This document shows positions 1 through 8,269 of a stretch of DNA of 36,385 nt, piece after piece. Numbering within the stretch: the first letter of the stretch is position 1; each line of letters opens with the position of its first letter. A program made the translations under genes and the position numbers. The stretch is from Mycobacterium sp. ACS4331 (lineage in GTDB: Bacteria; Actinomycetota; Actinomycetes; Mycobacteriales; Mycobacteriaceae): NCBI RefSeq assembly GCF_001667265.1, contig NZ_LZHW01000053.1, positions 1-36,385 of the forward strand, written 5' to 3'. The notes below the pieces were generated by a model. The model had not been told where the DNA came from. It saw only the letters and a program-made list of their open reading frames with translations, and made no database searches.

Positions 1-808
1 GCCCGTGCCACAGGTTGGCCTGGCCGATGAAGCTCGCGACGAAAACCGTGGCGGGCTTGTCATAGATCTCGGTGGGGGACCCGATCTGCTCGACCTTGCC
101 GGCATTCATGACAGCAATGCGGTCGCTCATCGTCAACGCCTCCTCCTGGTCATGGGTCACGTAGACGAACGTGATGCCCAGTTCCCGTTGGATGCGCTTG
201 AGTTCGAACTGCATGACGTGGCGCAGTTTGAGGTCGAGGGCGCCCAGAGGCTCATCCAGAAGCAGCGCGCTGGGGTAGTTGACCAGGGCGCGGGCCAGCG
301 CGACGCGCTGCTGCTGACCGCCCGACAACTGGCCGGGCTTGCGCTGCGCGAAGTCGGTGAGGCGGACCACCTCGATGAGCTCGTCGACACGCCGCTTGAC
401 CTCGCCCTTGCCCTTGGTCTTGTCGAGCTTCTGGCTTCGCGGACCGTAGGCGACGTTGTCCCACACCGTCATGTGCGGGAACAGCGCATAGTGCTGGAAA
501 ACCGTGTTGACGTTGCGTTTGTGGGGTGGCATGCGGGAGACGTCCCGGCCCTCGAGGCGGATGGCCCCTTCGGTCGGGGTCTCGAACCCGGCGATCATGC
601 GCAGCGTCGTGGTCTTGCCGCATCCCGACGGGCCGAGCATGGAGAAGAACTCCCCGGCTCCGATGGAGAAGTCGGCGTCATCGACCGCGACGTAGTCGTC
701 GAACCGCTTGAAGACGTGGTCGATCTCGATCACGGCCGGACCCGTCGTGGTTCGACCACCCGAAGGGTCGGTGTGCTGTTCTGTGGCTGTCGTGCCGATC
801 TCGGTCAG
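1..808 (-). CDS. potA: ABC transporter ATPase, spermidine/putrescine (PotA) type, 3' end outside window
   Basis: This is the ATPase subunit of an import ABC transporter, most like the polyamine (PotA) subgroup. It would couple ATP hydrolysis at the inner face of the membrane to uptake through permeases that are not in the window. The translation shows Walker A (GPSGCGKTT), the Q-loop ([15 protein letters not shown]), the LSGGQQQR signature, Walker B (ALLLDEP) with D-loop GALD, and the switch His in YVTHDQEEA. The gene runs off position 1, so the C-terminal TOBE region is missing. No ATG fits the 5' end. An in-frame CTG at 808 sits 7 nt after a perfect GGAGG (816-820), giving an N-terminus [12 protein letters not shown]. 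The next usable start is a GTG at 733, directly before the domain. I prefer 808, but the unusual codon makes the start uncertain. The family call is firm; the polyamine substrate is inferred from overall resemblance. Confidence 0.88.
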   Translation of the reverse strand, partial: MTEIGTTATEQHTDPSGGRTTTGPAVIEIDHVFKRFDDYVAVDDADFSIGAGEFFSMLGPSGCGKTTTLRMIAGFETPTEGAIRLEGRDVSRMPPHKRNVNTVFQHYALFPHMTVWDNVAYGPRSQKLDKTKGKGEVKRRVDELIEVVRLTDFAQRKPGQLSGGQQQRVALARALVNYPSALLLDEPLGALDLKLRHVMQFELKRIQRELGITFVYVTHDQEEALTMSDRIAVMNAGKVEQIGSPTEIYDKPATVFVASFIGQANLWHG

Positions 809-1095
809 GACAGAGCCTCCTCGTGTGCGGTTACGTCCCCCCCGGACCAACGCAGGTGATGCATTCGGTTAACAATCACCCATTCGCAGGGTCATCGCAA
901 CCGATTCCGTCACGATTTTTCATCTTCGCAATGGAATCTGTTGATTTTGGGGCCTACGGATGATGAACGCAACAGCAGCCATCCAACCTCCCTCACATCG
1001 GAACGCAATCACCGGTTAGTCCTCGAGGCATCCGGGTAGCCGTCAGAGTGCACGACCAGTTCACAGATATCGAACCACTCGGAGGTGAGCACGTC
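809..1095. other. Divergent intergenic region between ABC ATPase and small secreted protein
   Basis: About 290 nt lie between two divergent genes and must hold both promoters. An imperfect inverted repeat TCACCC / GGGTCA (876-881 and 889-894) lies about 70 nt upstream of the ATPase start, and an AT-richer tract spans roughly 905-950. I see no RNA gene, riboswitch or conserved ORF here, and I cannot place a promoter with confidence. Confidence 0.4.
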
Positions 1096-1356
1096 ATGAA
1101 ACTCCATCGACAACGCGCTCGGCGGTTCGCGGCTGCGGTCGGCATCGGTGCCGGTGTCGCGGCGGCTTCGGTCGCGGTCGCGACCGGATCCGCGGCGCAG
1201 AACTTCGGCAGTGAGGACCCGACCCCCGGCGGGGAGGCCACGACGAGCACTTCGGAGGAGGTCACCCCGACCACGGTGTACACGCCCCCGACGATCGAAC
1301 CTGAGGATCCTGGCGTGCCCGGCAACTCCGGCAGTGAGAACGGCGACATCGGCTGA
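1096..1356 (+). CDS. Small secreted Thr/Pro/Glu-rich protein, unknown function
   Basis: An 86-residue protein with an exported architecture and no recognised domain. Residues 2-10 are strongly basic (KLHRQRARR), followed by a hydrophobic Ala/Val/Gly segment (about 11-31) and a Ser-Ala-Ala site near 32-34 that suits signal peptidase I. The mature part (about 52 residues) is acidic and rich in Pro, Thr and Ser, with no Cys and a GSE motif near each end, so it is probably disordered outside the membrane. I chose the ATG at 1096 because GGAGG (1081-1085) lies 10 nt upstream. An in-frame ATG at 1048 would add 16 residues that spoil the signal peptide. It is a monocistronic gene ending just before a strong hairpin. 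It could be a lineage-specific cell-wall protein. Function cannot be assigned. Confidence 0.72.
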   Translation: MKLHRQRARRFAAAVGIGAGVAAASVAVATGSAAQNFGSEDPTPGGEATTSTSEEVTPTTVYTPPTIEPEDPGVPGNSGSENGDIG

Positions 1357-1378
1357 CCCGAACAGCCTGACACCAGAG

Positions 1379-1428
1379 CAGGCGCAGAATCGCCGTGACC
1401 GGCCCCTCATAGTGCGATTCTGCGCCTG
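1379..1428. terminator. Perfect 15-bp inverted repeat between convergent genes
   Basis: CAGGCGCAGAATCGC (1379-1393) is repeated exactly in reverse complement at 1414-1428, separated by a 20-nt loop. It sits between the stop of the small secreted protein (1356) and the stop of the TetR gene (1454), both converging on it, so a bidirectional terminator is the obvious role. There is no U-tract on either side, as is common for mycobacterial terminators. The long perfect stem is also compatible with a dispersed palindromic element. Confidence 0.75.
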
Positions 1429-1453
1429 TTCGCCCTCTTGTAGCACCCTTTTG

Positions 1454-2050
1454 TCACAGCGGGAGGCCGTCCTCCAGGAACCGCAGACCCGCATCGAGCG
1501 CGTCGGGCGACATGGGTTCACCGTGCAGGACTGCCATCATGACGCCGGTGACGGCGCCCGCGGTGATCCGCAGCCGACGGTCGTCGGCAGGCAGGTTCAA
1601 TCGGGTCGCGAGGGCACACGTGATCGCCTCGATCACGGTGAGGTACTGGTTGTACAGGGCACCGGCCGCCTCGGGCAGTGAATAGAGAAGCCGCTGGCGT
1701 TCCACCTCCTCGCGCCAGTACTGGGTGCTCATCTCGCCGAAAACCCGGGTCAACGCCTCGCGGTACGCGGTGATCGGCGGCACCTCGGGCGGCGCGGCCA
1801 GGAAGAGGTCGATGATCGGCCCCATCATGTGGTCGGGGATCAGCACGGACGCTTTGTTGGGGAAATATCGGAAGAAGGTCCGAGCGGAGACGTCGGCGGC
1901 CTGCGCGATCTGGTCGACGGTCGTGGCCGCGTAGCCGTTCTCCTCGAACAGACGGAACGCCGCAGCCCGGACAGCTTCACGCGTCCGCTGCTTCTTACGT
2001 TCTCGCAGGCTGCCGCCAGCGATATCGGACATCTCTGGATTGTTCCGCAT
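1454..2050 (-). CDS. TetR/AcrR-family transcriptional regulator
   Basis: A TetR-type repressor of about 198 residues, the usual length. The N-terminal helix-turn-helix is clear: RERKKQRTREAVRAAAFRLF, then GYAATTVDQIAQAADVSARTFFRYFPNK, the recognition-helix pattern of the family. The C-terminal part is a helical ligand-binding domain with no recognisable ligand signature. The open frame extends upstream to 2557, but that part overlaps the LysR gene antisense and is not TetR-like. Starts at 2050 (MRNNPEMSD) or 2032 (MSDIAGG) are both possible and neither has a good ribosome-binding site. It lies downstream of, and on the same strand as, the LysR gene (59-nt gap) and converges on the hairpin at 1379-1428. 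Its target is unknown. Confidence 0.85.
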   Translation of the reverse strand: MRNNPEMSDIAGGSLRERKKQRTREAVRAAAFRLFEENGYAATTVDQIAQAADVSARTFFRYFPNKASVLIPDHMMGPIIDLFLAAPPEVPPITAYREALTRVFGEMSTQYWREEVERQRLLYSLPEAAGALYNQYLTVIEAITCALATRLNLPADDRRLRITAGAVTGVMMAVLHGEPMSPDALDAGLRFLEDGLPL

Positions 2051-2109
2051 GTGAGCGCGACGGGGGAGAGACGGCATCGTGACATTACGGTCAGCGTCAA
2101 CGGCGGTCG

Positions 2110-3048
2110 CTACATCTGAACAGCCGCTGATCCGGGCACCGCCGACCTCGGCCACAGAGCCAGTCGTGTTGCCCCTCCGGATGCCTTGTCCTGCAGTCGA
2201 TCCAGAATCAGTCGCAGTGGCGGCCAGGTGCTCCGCCCACGCCGAGTCACGGCGTATGCCGTCATCTCCACGCCCGGTGCGGGCAGCGGCAGGACCGTGA
2301 TGCCCGGTCGGGCCGGCCGGTGCAGCGGCAGCAGCCCGACGCCATAGCCCGCCGACACCAGGTCCTCGACCAGGTCGAGGCTGTCGATCTGGTGGGTGAT
2401 GCGCGGCTGGAATCCGGCCAATGACGCCAGGATCCGTACGGCCTCCTCGTCGGCGGTGTTGCGCGAGTTCACGATCCAGGACGCATCGGCGTAGGCCCGC
2501 AGATCGACGGACTCCGGGGCCCGGCCCGGCACGGCCAGCCCCCACGGCGTGGTCCACAGTGAAGCGAACTCCAGGACGGGATCTGCTGCCGCGGGGGCAA
2601 GGTTGTAGTCGTAGGCCAGGGCCAGGTCGAGGCTGTCGTCGACGAGCAGGCGAAACGCCTCAAGCGGTTCGAACTCGCTGATGGTGGCTCGCACACCCGG
2701 ATTCGTCTCGGCGATCTCCGCCAGCACCGGCAGCAGCGCCACCCGGACACCGGTGGCGAACCCGCCCACTCGGACGACCCCGAACGGGTCGGAACGCGGA
2801 TCGAGATCGGCGCGTGCGGCGTCCAGAGCTGCCAGGATGCCGACGGCATGGTCGGCGAGCCGCCGCCCCGCCGGAGTCAGCCGCACCCGGCGGCCCTCGG
2901 GTTCGATGAGCGCGGTCCCCGCCTCGGCGGCCAGGGCGGCGATCTGCTGCGACACGGTCGAGGTGGACATGCCGACCGAGTCGGCGACCGCACGCATCGA
3001 TCCCAGCCGAGACAGCGCGAGCAGCAGACGCAGACGACGCGGGTCCAT
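2110..3048 (-). CDS. LysR-family transcriptional regulator
   Basis: A LysR-type regulator (312 residues from [10 protein letters not shown]). The N-terminal winged helix-turn-helix spans about residues 1-60 ([35 protein letters not shown], then the wing ending in [12 protein letters not shown]). The periplasmic-binding-like effector domain starts near residue 90 ([21 protein letters not shown]) and runs to the C-terminus. The start at 3048 was chosen over the upstream ATG at 3066 because family members begin just before this helix. The gene is divergent from an EamA-type exporter with only about 80 nt between them. This is the classic arrangement of a LysR regulator and the exporter it activates (compare LysG-LysE, ArgP-ArgO). 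A matching dyad lies in the gap. The inducer is unknown; an amino acid or similar small metabolite is a guess from the partner gene. Confidence 0.9.
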   Translation of the reverse strand: MDPRRLRLLLALSRLGSMRAVADSVGMSTSTVSQQIAALAAEAGTALIEPEGRRVRLTPAGRRLADHAVGILAALDAARADLDPRSDPFGVVRVGGFATGVRVALLPVLAEIAETNPGVRATISEFEPLEAFRLLVDDSLDLALAYDYNLAPAAADPVLEFASLWTTPWGLAVPGRAPESVDLRAYADASWIVNSRNTADEEAVRILASLAGFQPRITHQIDSLDLVEDLVSAGYGVGLLPLHRPARPGITVLPLPAPGVEMTAYAVTRRGRSTWPPLRLILDRLQDKASGGATRLALWPRSAVPGSAAVQM

Positions 3049-3066
3049 CCGCCCATTGTTCAGCAC

Positions 3067-3087
3067 TTCCGAACGTTATGTCCGGAA
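3067..3087. promoter_or_regulatory. Candidate LysR operator, TTCCG-N11-CGGAA
   Basis: In the LysR/EamA intergenic gap, TTCCG (3067-3071) and CGGAA (3083-3087) form a dyad with an 11-nt spacer, the spacing typical of LysR binding sites. It covers an in-frame ATG at 3078, which argues that the exporter starts further downstream. A possible -10 element GACAAT (3104-3109) follows on the plus strand. Confidence 0.45.
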
Positions 3088-3131
3088 TTATCACGTGGAC
3101 GGGGACAATAACCGCAGGTTTCAATGCAGGA

Positions 3132-4001
3132 GTGACACCGCATCCAGCCCGCACCGGAGCCGTCATGGCCGTGGCCTCCATGCTGTGCGTCCAACTGGGC
3201 CTGGCCATCTCGGTGTCCCTGATCGATCGGATCGGCGCCGAAGGTGCGGGGTGGCTCCGGCTCGTCTGGGCCGGGCTGATCCTGCTGGTGATCGTCCGGC
3301 CCAGAGCATCGGCGTTCACCCGCCGGAGTTTCCTCGTCTGTGTGCTGCTCGGCGTGGTGACCGCGGCAGTGACGCTGCTGTTCATGGCAGCCGCGGCGCG
3401 CATCCCATTGGGCACCGCGAGTGCGTTGGAGTTCCTGGGGCCGCTGGGGGTGGCCGTGGCCACCGGCTCGGGCGCACGCCGAATCGTCTGGCCCGCCCTC
3501 GCCGCGGTCGGGGTGGTGCTGCTGACCGAACCGTGGACGGGCGACGTCGACACCGCCGGCGTGCTGTTCGCGATCGCCGCCGCGGCCTGCTGGGCCGGTT
3601 ACATCCTGCTGACTCAGCGTGCCGGCGACGCCGTGACCGGTATCACCGCATTGGCCGTGTCGATGCCCGTCGCCGGCCTGGTCGCCACCGCCACAGTCGG
3701 CCACTCGGTGATCGGATCGTTCACTCCCGAGCTGTTCCTGTTCGGTGCGGCACTCGCACTGCTGCTGCCGGTCGTACCGTTCATCCTCGAACTCGTCGCC
3801 CTGCGCCGCCTGACCACCGCGGCGTTCGGAACCCTGATGAGCCTCGAGCCGGCCGCTGCGATGCTCATCGGACTGCTCGTCCTGGCGCAGATCCCCGGCC
3901 CGACGGCGATCCTCGGCATCGGATTCGTGGTGGCCGCGGGAATCGGTGCCGCGCGCACGGGCGCCAGGCCCGCTCCCGTCCCCGCCGAGGCGGGCTGTTA
4001 G
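3132..4001 (+). CDS. EamA/DMT-family inner-membrane exporter (RhtA-like)
   Basis: A drug/metabolite-transporter family protein of about 289 residues, made of two EamA repeats with ten predicted hydrophobic helices. It resembles the threonine/homoserine exporter RhtA in length and in its first repeat ([21 protein letters not shown], then [10 protein letters not shown]). The second repeat starts near [23 protein letters not shown]. Such proteins expel amino acids or small metabolites across the cytoplasmic membrane. The GTG at 3132 is preferred: the ATG at 3078 lies inside the presumed LysR operator. The ATG at 3165 has a better ribosome-binding site (GGAG, 5-nt spacing) but would leave no residues before the first helix. 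The divergent LysR gene is its likely regulator. Its last 4 nt overlap the convergent alcohol dehydrogenase gene. The exported substrate cannot be told from sequence. Confidence 0.85.
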   Translation: MTPHPARTGAVMAVASMLCVQLGLAISVSLIDRIGAEGAGWLRLVWAGLILLVIVRPRASAFTRRSFLVCVLLGVVTAAVTLLFMAAAARIPLGTASALEFLGPLGVAVATGSGARRIVWPALAAVGVVLLTEPWTGDVDTAGVLFAIAAAACWAGYILLTQRAGDAVTGITALAVSMPVAGLVATATVGHSVIGSFTPELFLFGAALALLLPVVPFILELVALRRLTTAAFGTLMSLEPAAAMLIGLLVLAQIPGPTAILGIGFVVAAGIGAARTGARPAPVPAEAGC

Positions 4002-5167
4002 CCCGCGTCGAACTCGATGACTCCGCGAATGTTCCTGCCGGCGCGCAGATCCCGCATCGCCTCGTTGATGTCGTCCAATTTGTATCTCTGCGTGACCAAC
4101 TCGTCCAGCTTCAGCGTTCCCGCTTCGTACATGGCCAACAGCCGGGGCATCGCCTCGCGCGGATTCATCTCGCCGTAGAGCACGCCCTTCAGCGTCTTAC
4201 AGGAACTGACCATGTCGGGCAGGATCAGCGGAATCATCATGTCCGACACCTTCGCCATCCCCGTCAACACGCAGGTCCCGCCCTTCCGCAGCAGCATCAT
4301 CGCCACCATGACGAGGTCTGGTGGAACCACTCCCGGGGTCAGCACCACCCGATCCGCCATCACGCCCCAGGTCAGTTCCTTGACCAGGTCGACGGCCGAA
4401 GCCGCGTCGGCGGCCGTATGCGTCGCGCCGAACGTCGGTGCGATCTGCCGTTTGAACTCGTTGGGATCCACCGCCACGATGTGCTTTGCGCCCGCGGCCT
4501 TCGCACCCTGGACCGCGTTCATGCCGATCCCACCCACGCCCACCACCACCACGGTGTCGCCCACCTCGGTGCCTGCGGCCACCGAACCGGACCCGAATCC
4601 GGTCGTCACGCCGCAGGACACCAGCGACGCGGCCTCGAGCGAGATCCAGTCGTGCACTTTGACCAGCGATCGCTCGGAGGCGACGACGTACTCCGAGAAC
4701 GTGCCCACCTGCATCATGGCCATCAGGTCCTCATCGCCGAGGTGGCGACGTCGGGTGCCGTCGGTGGTCATCTCCTTGTTGTAGATGTCGGCACCGACAT
4801 CACACAGGTAGGTGTGGCCGGTGACGCACCACCGGCAGCTCCCGCAGGCAGGGAAGAACGAAATCGCCACATGGTCACCGGGTTTGAGCGAGTGGACCTC
4901 TGGGCCCACGGATTCGACGATGCCGGAGCCCTCGTGGCCGCCCAGCATCGGAAACCACTCCGGAACCGCGACGCCCGCGGCCCGCATCATGGCCTCCATG
5001 TCCGCGCTGGGGACGCTGTCGCCGGTGTAGAAGTGCTCGTCGGAGTGGCAGATGCCGGCGTAGGCCATTCGCACCAGCACCTCGCCCGCCGCGGGCGGAT
5101 CGAGGTCCACTTCGGTCACTTCCCAGTCGATCCCAACCCCTCGCAGGACAGCCGCCCTGGATTTCAT
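3998..5167 (-). CDS. Zinc alcohol dehydrogenase, NDMA-dependent (Rxyl_3153-type) family
   Basis: A 389-residue medium-chain zinc alcohol dehydrogenase. Catalytic-zinc ligands are visible as Cys40 (GICHSDEH), His78 (GGHEG) and Cys185 (LVSCGVTTG). Structural-zinc cysteines are 108, 111, 114 and 122. The NAD-binding motif GVGGIG is at 210-215. The insertion around 125-150 ([21 protein letters not shown]) and the general pattern resemble actinobacterial NDMA-dependent enzymes, which hold NAD tightly and pass electrons to mycofactocin. No mycofactocin biosynthesis genes are in the window. The start at 5167 has GGGAG upstream. It is the last gene of an SDR - aldehyde dehydrogenase - alcohol dehydrogenase unit, 30 nt after the ALDH stop. 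It would oxidise a primary alcohol to the aldehyde that the neighbour then takes to the acid. The substrate is unknown. Confidence 0.9.
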   Translation of the reverse strand: MKSRAAVLRGVGIDWEVTEVDLDPPAAGEVLVRMAYAGICHSDEHFYTGDSVPSADMEAMMRAAGVAVPEWFPMLGGHEGSGIVESVGPEVHSLKPGDHVAISFFPACGSCRWCVTGHTYLCDVGADIYNKEMTTDGTRRRHLGDEDLMAMMQVGTFSEYVVASERSLVKVHDWISLEAASLVSCGVTTGFGSGSVAAGTEVGDTVVVVGVGGIGMNAVQGAKAAGAKHIVAVDPNEFKRQIAPTFGATHTAADAASAVDLVKELTWGVMADRVVLTPGVVPPDLVMVAMMLLRKGGTCVLTGMAKVSDMMIPLILPDMVSSCKTLKGVLYGEMNPREAMPRLLAMYEAGTLKLDELVTQRYKLDDINEAMRDLRAGRNIRGVIEFDAG

Positions 5168-5197
5168 CGCAGTCTCCCTTCTCTGTCTGCGCAGAGA

Positions 5198-6682
5198 TCA
5201 AGCCGCGGGCCAGCCGACAGTCTTTGTCTCCGTGAAGATCTCCAAACCCTCGATGCCGCACTGACGGCCCACACCGGACTGCTTGTAACCACCGAAGGGG
5301 GCGTCAGCGCCGTACCACAGGCCGCCATTGATGCCCAGCGTTCCGGTGCGGATGCGCGCGGCGACCGATTTCGCCCGGTCGAGATCGGCGCTGAAGAGCA
5401 CCCCCGACAGCCCGTAGATGGAGTCGTTGGCGATGCGCACCGCGTCGTCGTCGTCCCGGAACCCGATGACCGACAACACCGGCCCGAAGATCTCCTCCTG
5501 CGCGATGGTCATCCGACTGTCCACGTCGGCGAAGACCGTCGGTTCGACGAAGTAACCCCGGTCGACATCCTTGGGCACACCACCACCGGTGACGACCCGG
5601 GCCCCCTCGCGCCTGCCGGTCTCGATGTAGCCGAGAACCCGGTCCTGCTGGCGTTTCGAAACCTGCGGGCCCTGCAACACGGACGGATCGGTGGGATCGC
5701 CGTACCGGTTCTTCTTCATCGCGGCCGTGACGATCTCGACAGCTTCGTCGTAGCGGGAGTGGGGGACCAGGAGGCGGGTGGGCATCGCGCAGCCCTGACC
5801 GGCGTGCATCGAGATGAAGGCGCTCCCGCCCACGGCCCCGCTGATGTCGCCGTCCTCGTCAAGCACCAGATACACCGATTTTCCGCCCAATTCGAGAAAG
5901 GTTGGTTTCACGGTGTCGGCGGCCGCCCGCATGATCCTGCGCCCGGTCGCGGTGGAACCGGTGAAGGCGATCATGTCCACCAGGGGTGAGGTCGAAAGGA
6001 CTTCACCCACCAGGTGGTCCGACGAGGTGACGATGTTGATCACACCGGGCGGGATGTCGGTCTTCTCGGCGATGATCCGTCCGATGCGGGTGGCGTTCCA
6101 CGGTGTGTCGGGAGCGGGTTTGAGCACCATCGTGTTGCCCATCGCCAGGATGGGGCCGATCTTGTTGAGGATGATCTCAAAGGGGAAGTTCCACGGCGTC
6201 ACCACCCCGACGACACCGATCGGTTCCTTCCACACCTCGCGCGTGGCGGGTGTACCCATGCCGAACGCATCCTTGTCGGGAAGTGAACGCGTCCAAGCGA
6301 ATTGGCTGATCATGTCCGCGGGCCAGGTGAGCGCTTCGTTGAGCGGGACGTCGAGCTGCGGCCCATATGTGGTGAGCACCGGGCATCCGACCTCGGCGAC
6401 GAGTTCACCTCGGATGTCCTCGCGCTCGGCCTCCAGCGCCGCCTGCAGCTGGCGCAGCCCTTCGGCTCGAGCCGCACCATCACGAGGCCAGTCGGTGTGG
6501 TCGAAGGCGTGCCGGGCCGCGGCCACGGCGCGCTCCATGTCCGCACGGGTGCCGTCGGCGGCTCCGCCGAGCACCTCCTCGGTCGCGGGATTGATGTTCT
6601 GGAACTGCCCGCCGGTCTCGGCGTCGACGAGCTTGCCGTCGATCAGCATACGGGTTTCGTGAGCCGCGTTGGCTTTCGTCAC
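5198..6682 (-). CDS. NAD(P)-dependent aldehyde dehydrogenase
   Basis: A full-length 494-residue aldehyde dehydrogenase that converts an aldehyde to the carboxylic acid in the cytosol. Key residues are visible: Asn165 in TPWNF, Lys188 in VLKPAP, the FTGS nucleotide-site motif at 240-243, the general base Glu264 in LELGGKS, and the nucleophile Cys298 in HAGQGC. The C-terminal PFGGYKQSG motif is intact. It starts 10 nt after the SDR stop and ends 30 nt before the alcohol dehydrogenase, so the three genes are almost certainly one transcript. The alcohol and aldehyde dehydrogenases would act in sequence. The specific aldehyde is not evident; the nearest families act on aromatic, terpenoid or steroid-side-chain aldehydes. 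Confidence 0.93.
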   Translation of the reverse strand: MTKANAAHETRMLIDGKLVDAETGGQFQNINPATEEVLGGAADGTRADMERAVAAARHAFDHTDWPRDGAARAEGLRQLQAALEAEREDIRGELVAEVGCPVLTTYGPQLDVPLNEALTWPADMISQFAWTRSLPDKDAFGMGTPATREVWKEPIGVVGVVTPWNFPFEIILNKIGPILAMGNTMVLKPAPDTPWNATRIGRIIAEKTDIPPGVINIVTSSDHLVGEVLSTSPLVDMIAFTGSTATGRRIMRAAADTVKPTFLELGGKSVYLVLDEDGDISGAVGGSAFISMHAGQGCAMPTRLLVPHSRYDEAVEIVTAAMKKNRYGDPTDPSVLQGPQVSKRQQDRVLGYIETGRREGARVVTGGGVPKDVDRGYFVEPTVFADVDSRMTIAQEEIFGPVLSVIGFRDDDDAVRIANDSIYGLSGVLFSADLDRAKSVAARIRTGTLGINGGLWYGADAPFGGYKQSGVGRQCGIEGLEIFTETKTVGWPAA

Positions 6683-6692
6683 ATGCAGTCCT

Positions 6693-7481
6693 TCACCATT
6701 GACGGAGTTCCTTCACCGACTCTGACGGCCGGGGCGCCAGGGTGAGGTGGGGGATGAAACTGCTCTTGCCGCAGCGCAGTACGGCGAACACGACATCGGC
6801 GAGGTGGTCGGCGTCGACCAGCCCGCCCAGCATGTAGCCCTCTTCCATCCAGAAGCGGATCGCCGAGTCCAGGGCCTTCGGGTCCCAGTTCTTGTTGAAC
6901 TCGGTCTGGGAATCCCCCGAACCACCGAAGCTGTCTCCGACCGCCAGCTGGGTGAAACCGATGCCGGGCTGCTCGATGCGCCAGGCCTCGACCAGCTTGT
7001 CCAAGGCCGCCTTGCTGACGGCATAGGCGCCGAGCATCGGCCACGGCGTCGTGTAGGACGCGCTGAGCGAGGACAGATACAGGGCGGTTCCTGTGGCATC
7101 GGCGAGATGCTTCACCGCCGCGGCCGTCACCAGGGAGGCTCCGGTGACGTTGGTGGCGAACAGTTGCGCCCACTGGTCGGCGGTGACCTCGTCGAGCGAG
7201 GCCAGAATTCCCATGCCGGTGGTGTAGACCAGGGCGTCAAGACCGCCGAACGCATCAACGACCTCGGTGATCGCACGCTGACACGAGTCGGCGTCGGTGA
7301 CGTCGCAGACCACTGCGATGGATCCGTTTCCGGCCTCGCGGGCGGCGTTGACCAGTCGGTCGTGGCGGCGGGCGAGAAACGCGACCTGCGCGCCCTTGCC
7401 CGCCAGACTCATGCCGATGCACCGACCTAGTCCCGCTGATGCCCCCACCACCGCCACGCGCAGTGCGTTCTCGGCCTGCAT
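6693..7481 (-). CDS. Short-chain dehydrogenase/reductase (SDR)
   Basis: A 262-residue classical SDR. The Rossmann motif GASAGLG is at residues 13-19, the DVTD motif follows strand 3 (about 60-63), and the catalytic set Asn111, Ser137/140, Tyr153 and Lys157 (YAVSK) is complete. The usual NNAG is replaced by YTTG at 86-89, a moderate departure. ARRHDR after strand 2 suggests NADP preference, though this is weak. The start at 7481 has AAGGAGA 6 nt upstream. It is the first gene of the three-gene oxidoreductase unit. It lies 115 nt downstream of a TetR gene on the same strand, a gap large enough for its own promoter. It probably interconverts an alcohol and a ketone in the same pathway. Confidence 0.9.
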   Translation of the reverse strand: MQAENALRVAVVGASAGLGRCIGMSLAGKGAQVAFLARRHDRLVNAAREAGNGSIAVVCDVTDADSCQRAITEVVDAFGGLDALVYTTGMGILASLDEVTADQWAQLFATNVTGASLVTAAAVKHLADATGTALYLSSLSASYTTPWPMLGAYAVSKAALDKLVEAWRIEQPGIGFTQLAVGDSFGGSGDSQTEFNKNWDPKALDSAIRFWMEEGYMLGGLVDADHLADVVFAVLRCGKSSFIPHLTLAPRPSESVKELRQW

Positions 7482-7596
7482 TCGCTGTCTCCTTAGGCTG
7501 TGAGAGCGACGCTATCAGACGTGGAATACCTGGTTCGCGAAATTGGAAATCTACATTTTCACATCGGGGAGAACATTCACGCGCTGCTGTTAACTC

Positions 7597-8229
7597 TCAG
7601 CGGTGCTGGGATTTTCGGTCTCGGCGCGCGAATCCGGACAGAAAGTGATCGAGAATCTGCGCGGCCCGCTCCCGGGCATGCTCGGGTTCGGCGGAGTGCG
7701 CCACCAGCAGGGCGGCCTCCTCGAGCGCGGCGACCAGCATGTGGGTCAGTTCGGCCACCGGCTGTGTGTCGATGATGCCGTCGCGCATCGCGTCCGCGAC
7801 GACCGAATCGATCATCGCGAGGCTGTTGCCCTCCTGGATCGACCGCAGCGTCTGCCAGCCGAGAACCACTGGCCCGTCCAGCAGCATGATGCGTTGCACC
7901 TCGGGCTCGAGGGCGGCGTCGAGGAAGCTGTGCAGGCCGGTGGTGAGCCTCTCCCACGAGTCGGAGCCGGGTGGCGGCGCGGCGATCGAGCGCAGGGTGA
8001 GATCCCGCTCGACCTCCGTGAAGACCTCCTGGAAGAGTTCAGCCTTGTCCTTGAAGTGGTGGTAGAACGCGCCGCGGGTGCCCACGCCCGAGCGCGCCAC
8101 GAGATCCCCGACGCTGGTGCCGAAGAATCCCTTCTCCATGAACAGCCGGCGACCCGCGTCCACGAGATCGCGGCGGGTCTGGTCACCGCGCGCCCGCCGG
8201 TCGGTGTCGGTGCCACCCCTCTTCGCCAT
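7597..8229 (-). CDS. TetR-family transcriptional regulator
   Basis: A TetR repressor of about 210 residues. The DNA-binding domain is unmistakable: RGDQTRRDLVDAGRRLFMEKGFFGTSVGDLVARSGVGTRGAFYHHFKDKAELF. The C-terminal domain (VERDLTLRSIAAPPPGSDSWERL and on) resembles the TetR_C group that follows a YHHF-type helix. Possible starts are 8229 (MAKRGG), 8238 (MAHMAK) and 8253. I chose 8229 because a TANNNT-type -10 element (TAGCAT, 8242-8237) lies 7 nt before it, which would suit a leaderless transcript. It is divergent from the solute-binding-protein gene with a dyad between, and upstream of the SDR-ALDH-ADH unit on the same strand. It could therefore control both sides. Confidence 0.87.
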   Translation of the reverse strand: MAKRGGTDTDRRARGDQTRRDLVDAGRRLFMEKGFFGTSVGDLVARSGVGTRGAFYHHFKDKAELFQEVFTEVERDLTLRSIAAPPPGSDSWERLTTGLHSFLDAALEPEVQRIMLLDGPVVLGWQTLRSIQEGNSLAMIDSVVADAMRDGIIDTQPVAELTHMLVAALEEAALLVAHSAEPEHARERAAQILDHFLSGFARRDRKSQHR

Positions 8230-8239
8230 GTGGGCCATG

Positions 8240-8263
8240 CTATCAACATTCATGTTGTAGGTT
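8240..8263. promoter_or_regulatory. Candidate TetR operator with overlapping divergent leaderless promoters
   Basis: CAACAT-TC-ATGTTG (8244-8257) is a perfect 6-bp dyad in the 40-nt gap between the divergent TetR and binding-protein genes. The plus-strand -10-like TAGGTT (8258-8263) ends 6 nt before the ATG at 8270. The minus-strand TAGCAT (8242-8237) ends 7 nt before the ATG at 8229. Both genes could thus be leaderless and both promoters blocked by one repressor. Confidence 0.5.
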
Positions 8264-8269
8264 GCTGGT

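Noticed and set aside
5..859. Plus-strand open frame of 284 codons at the window start
   Set aside because: It is antisense to the ABC ATPase, which has all of its motifs intact on the minus strand.
2051..2557. N-terminal extension of the first TetR frame
   Set aside because: It overlaps the LysR gene in a different frame on the same strand and lacks family features; TetR proteins begin just before the HTH.
2681..5989. Plus-strand open frame of 1102 codons
   Set aside because: It runs antisense to the LysR, alcohol dehydrogenase and aldehyde dehydrogenase genes and, in another frame, through the EamA gene. Its composition is Arg/His/Gly-rich with no domain, typical of GC-rich shadow frames.
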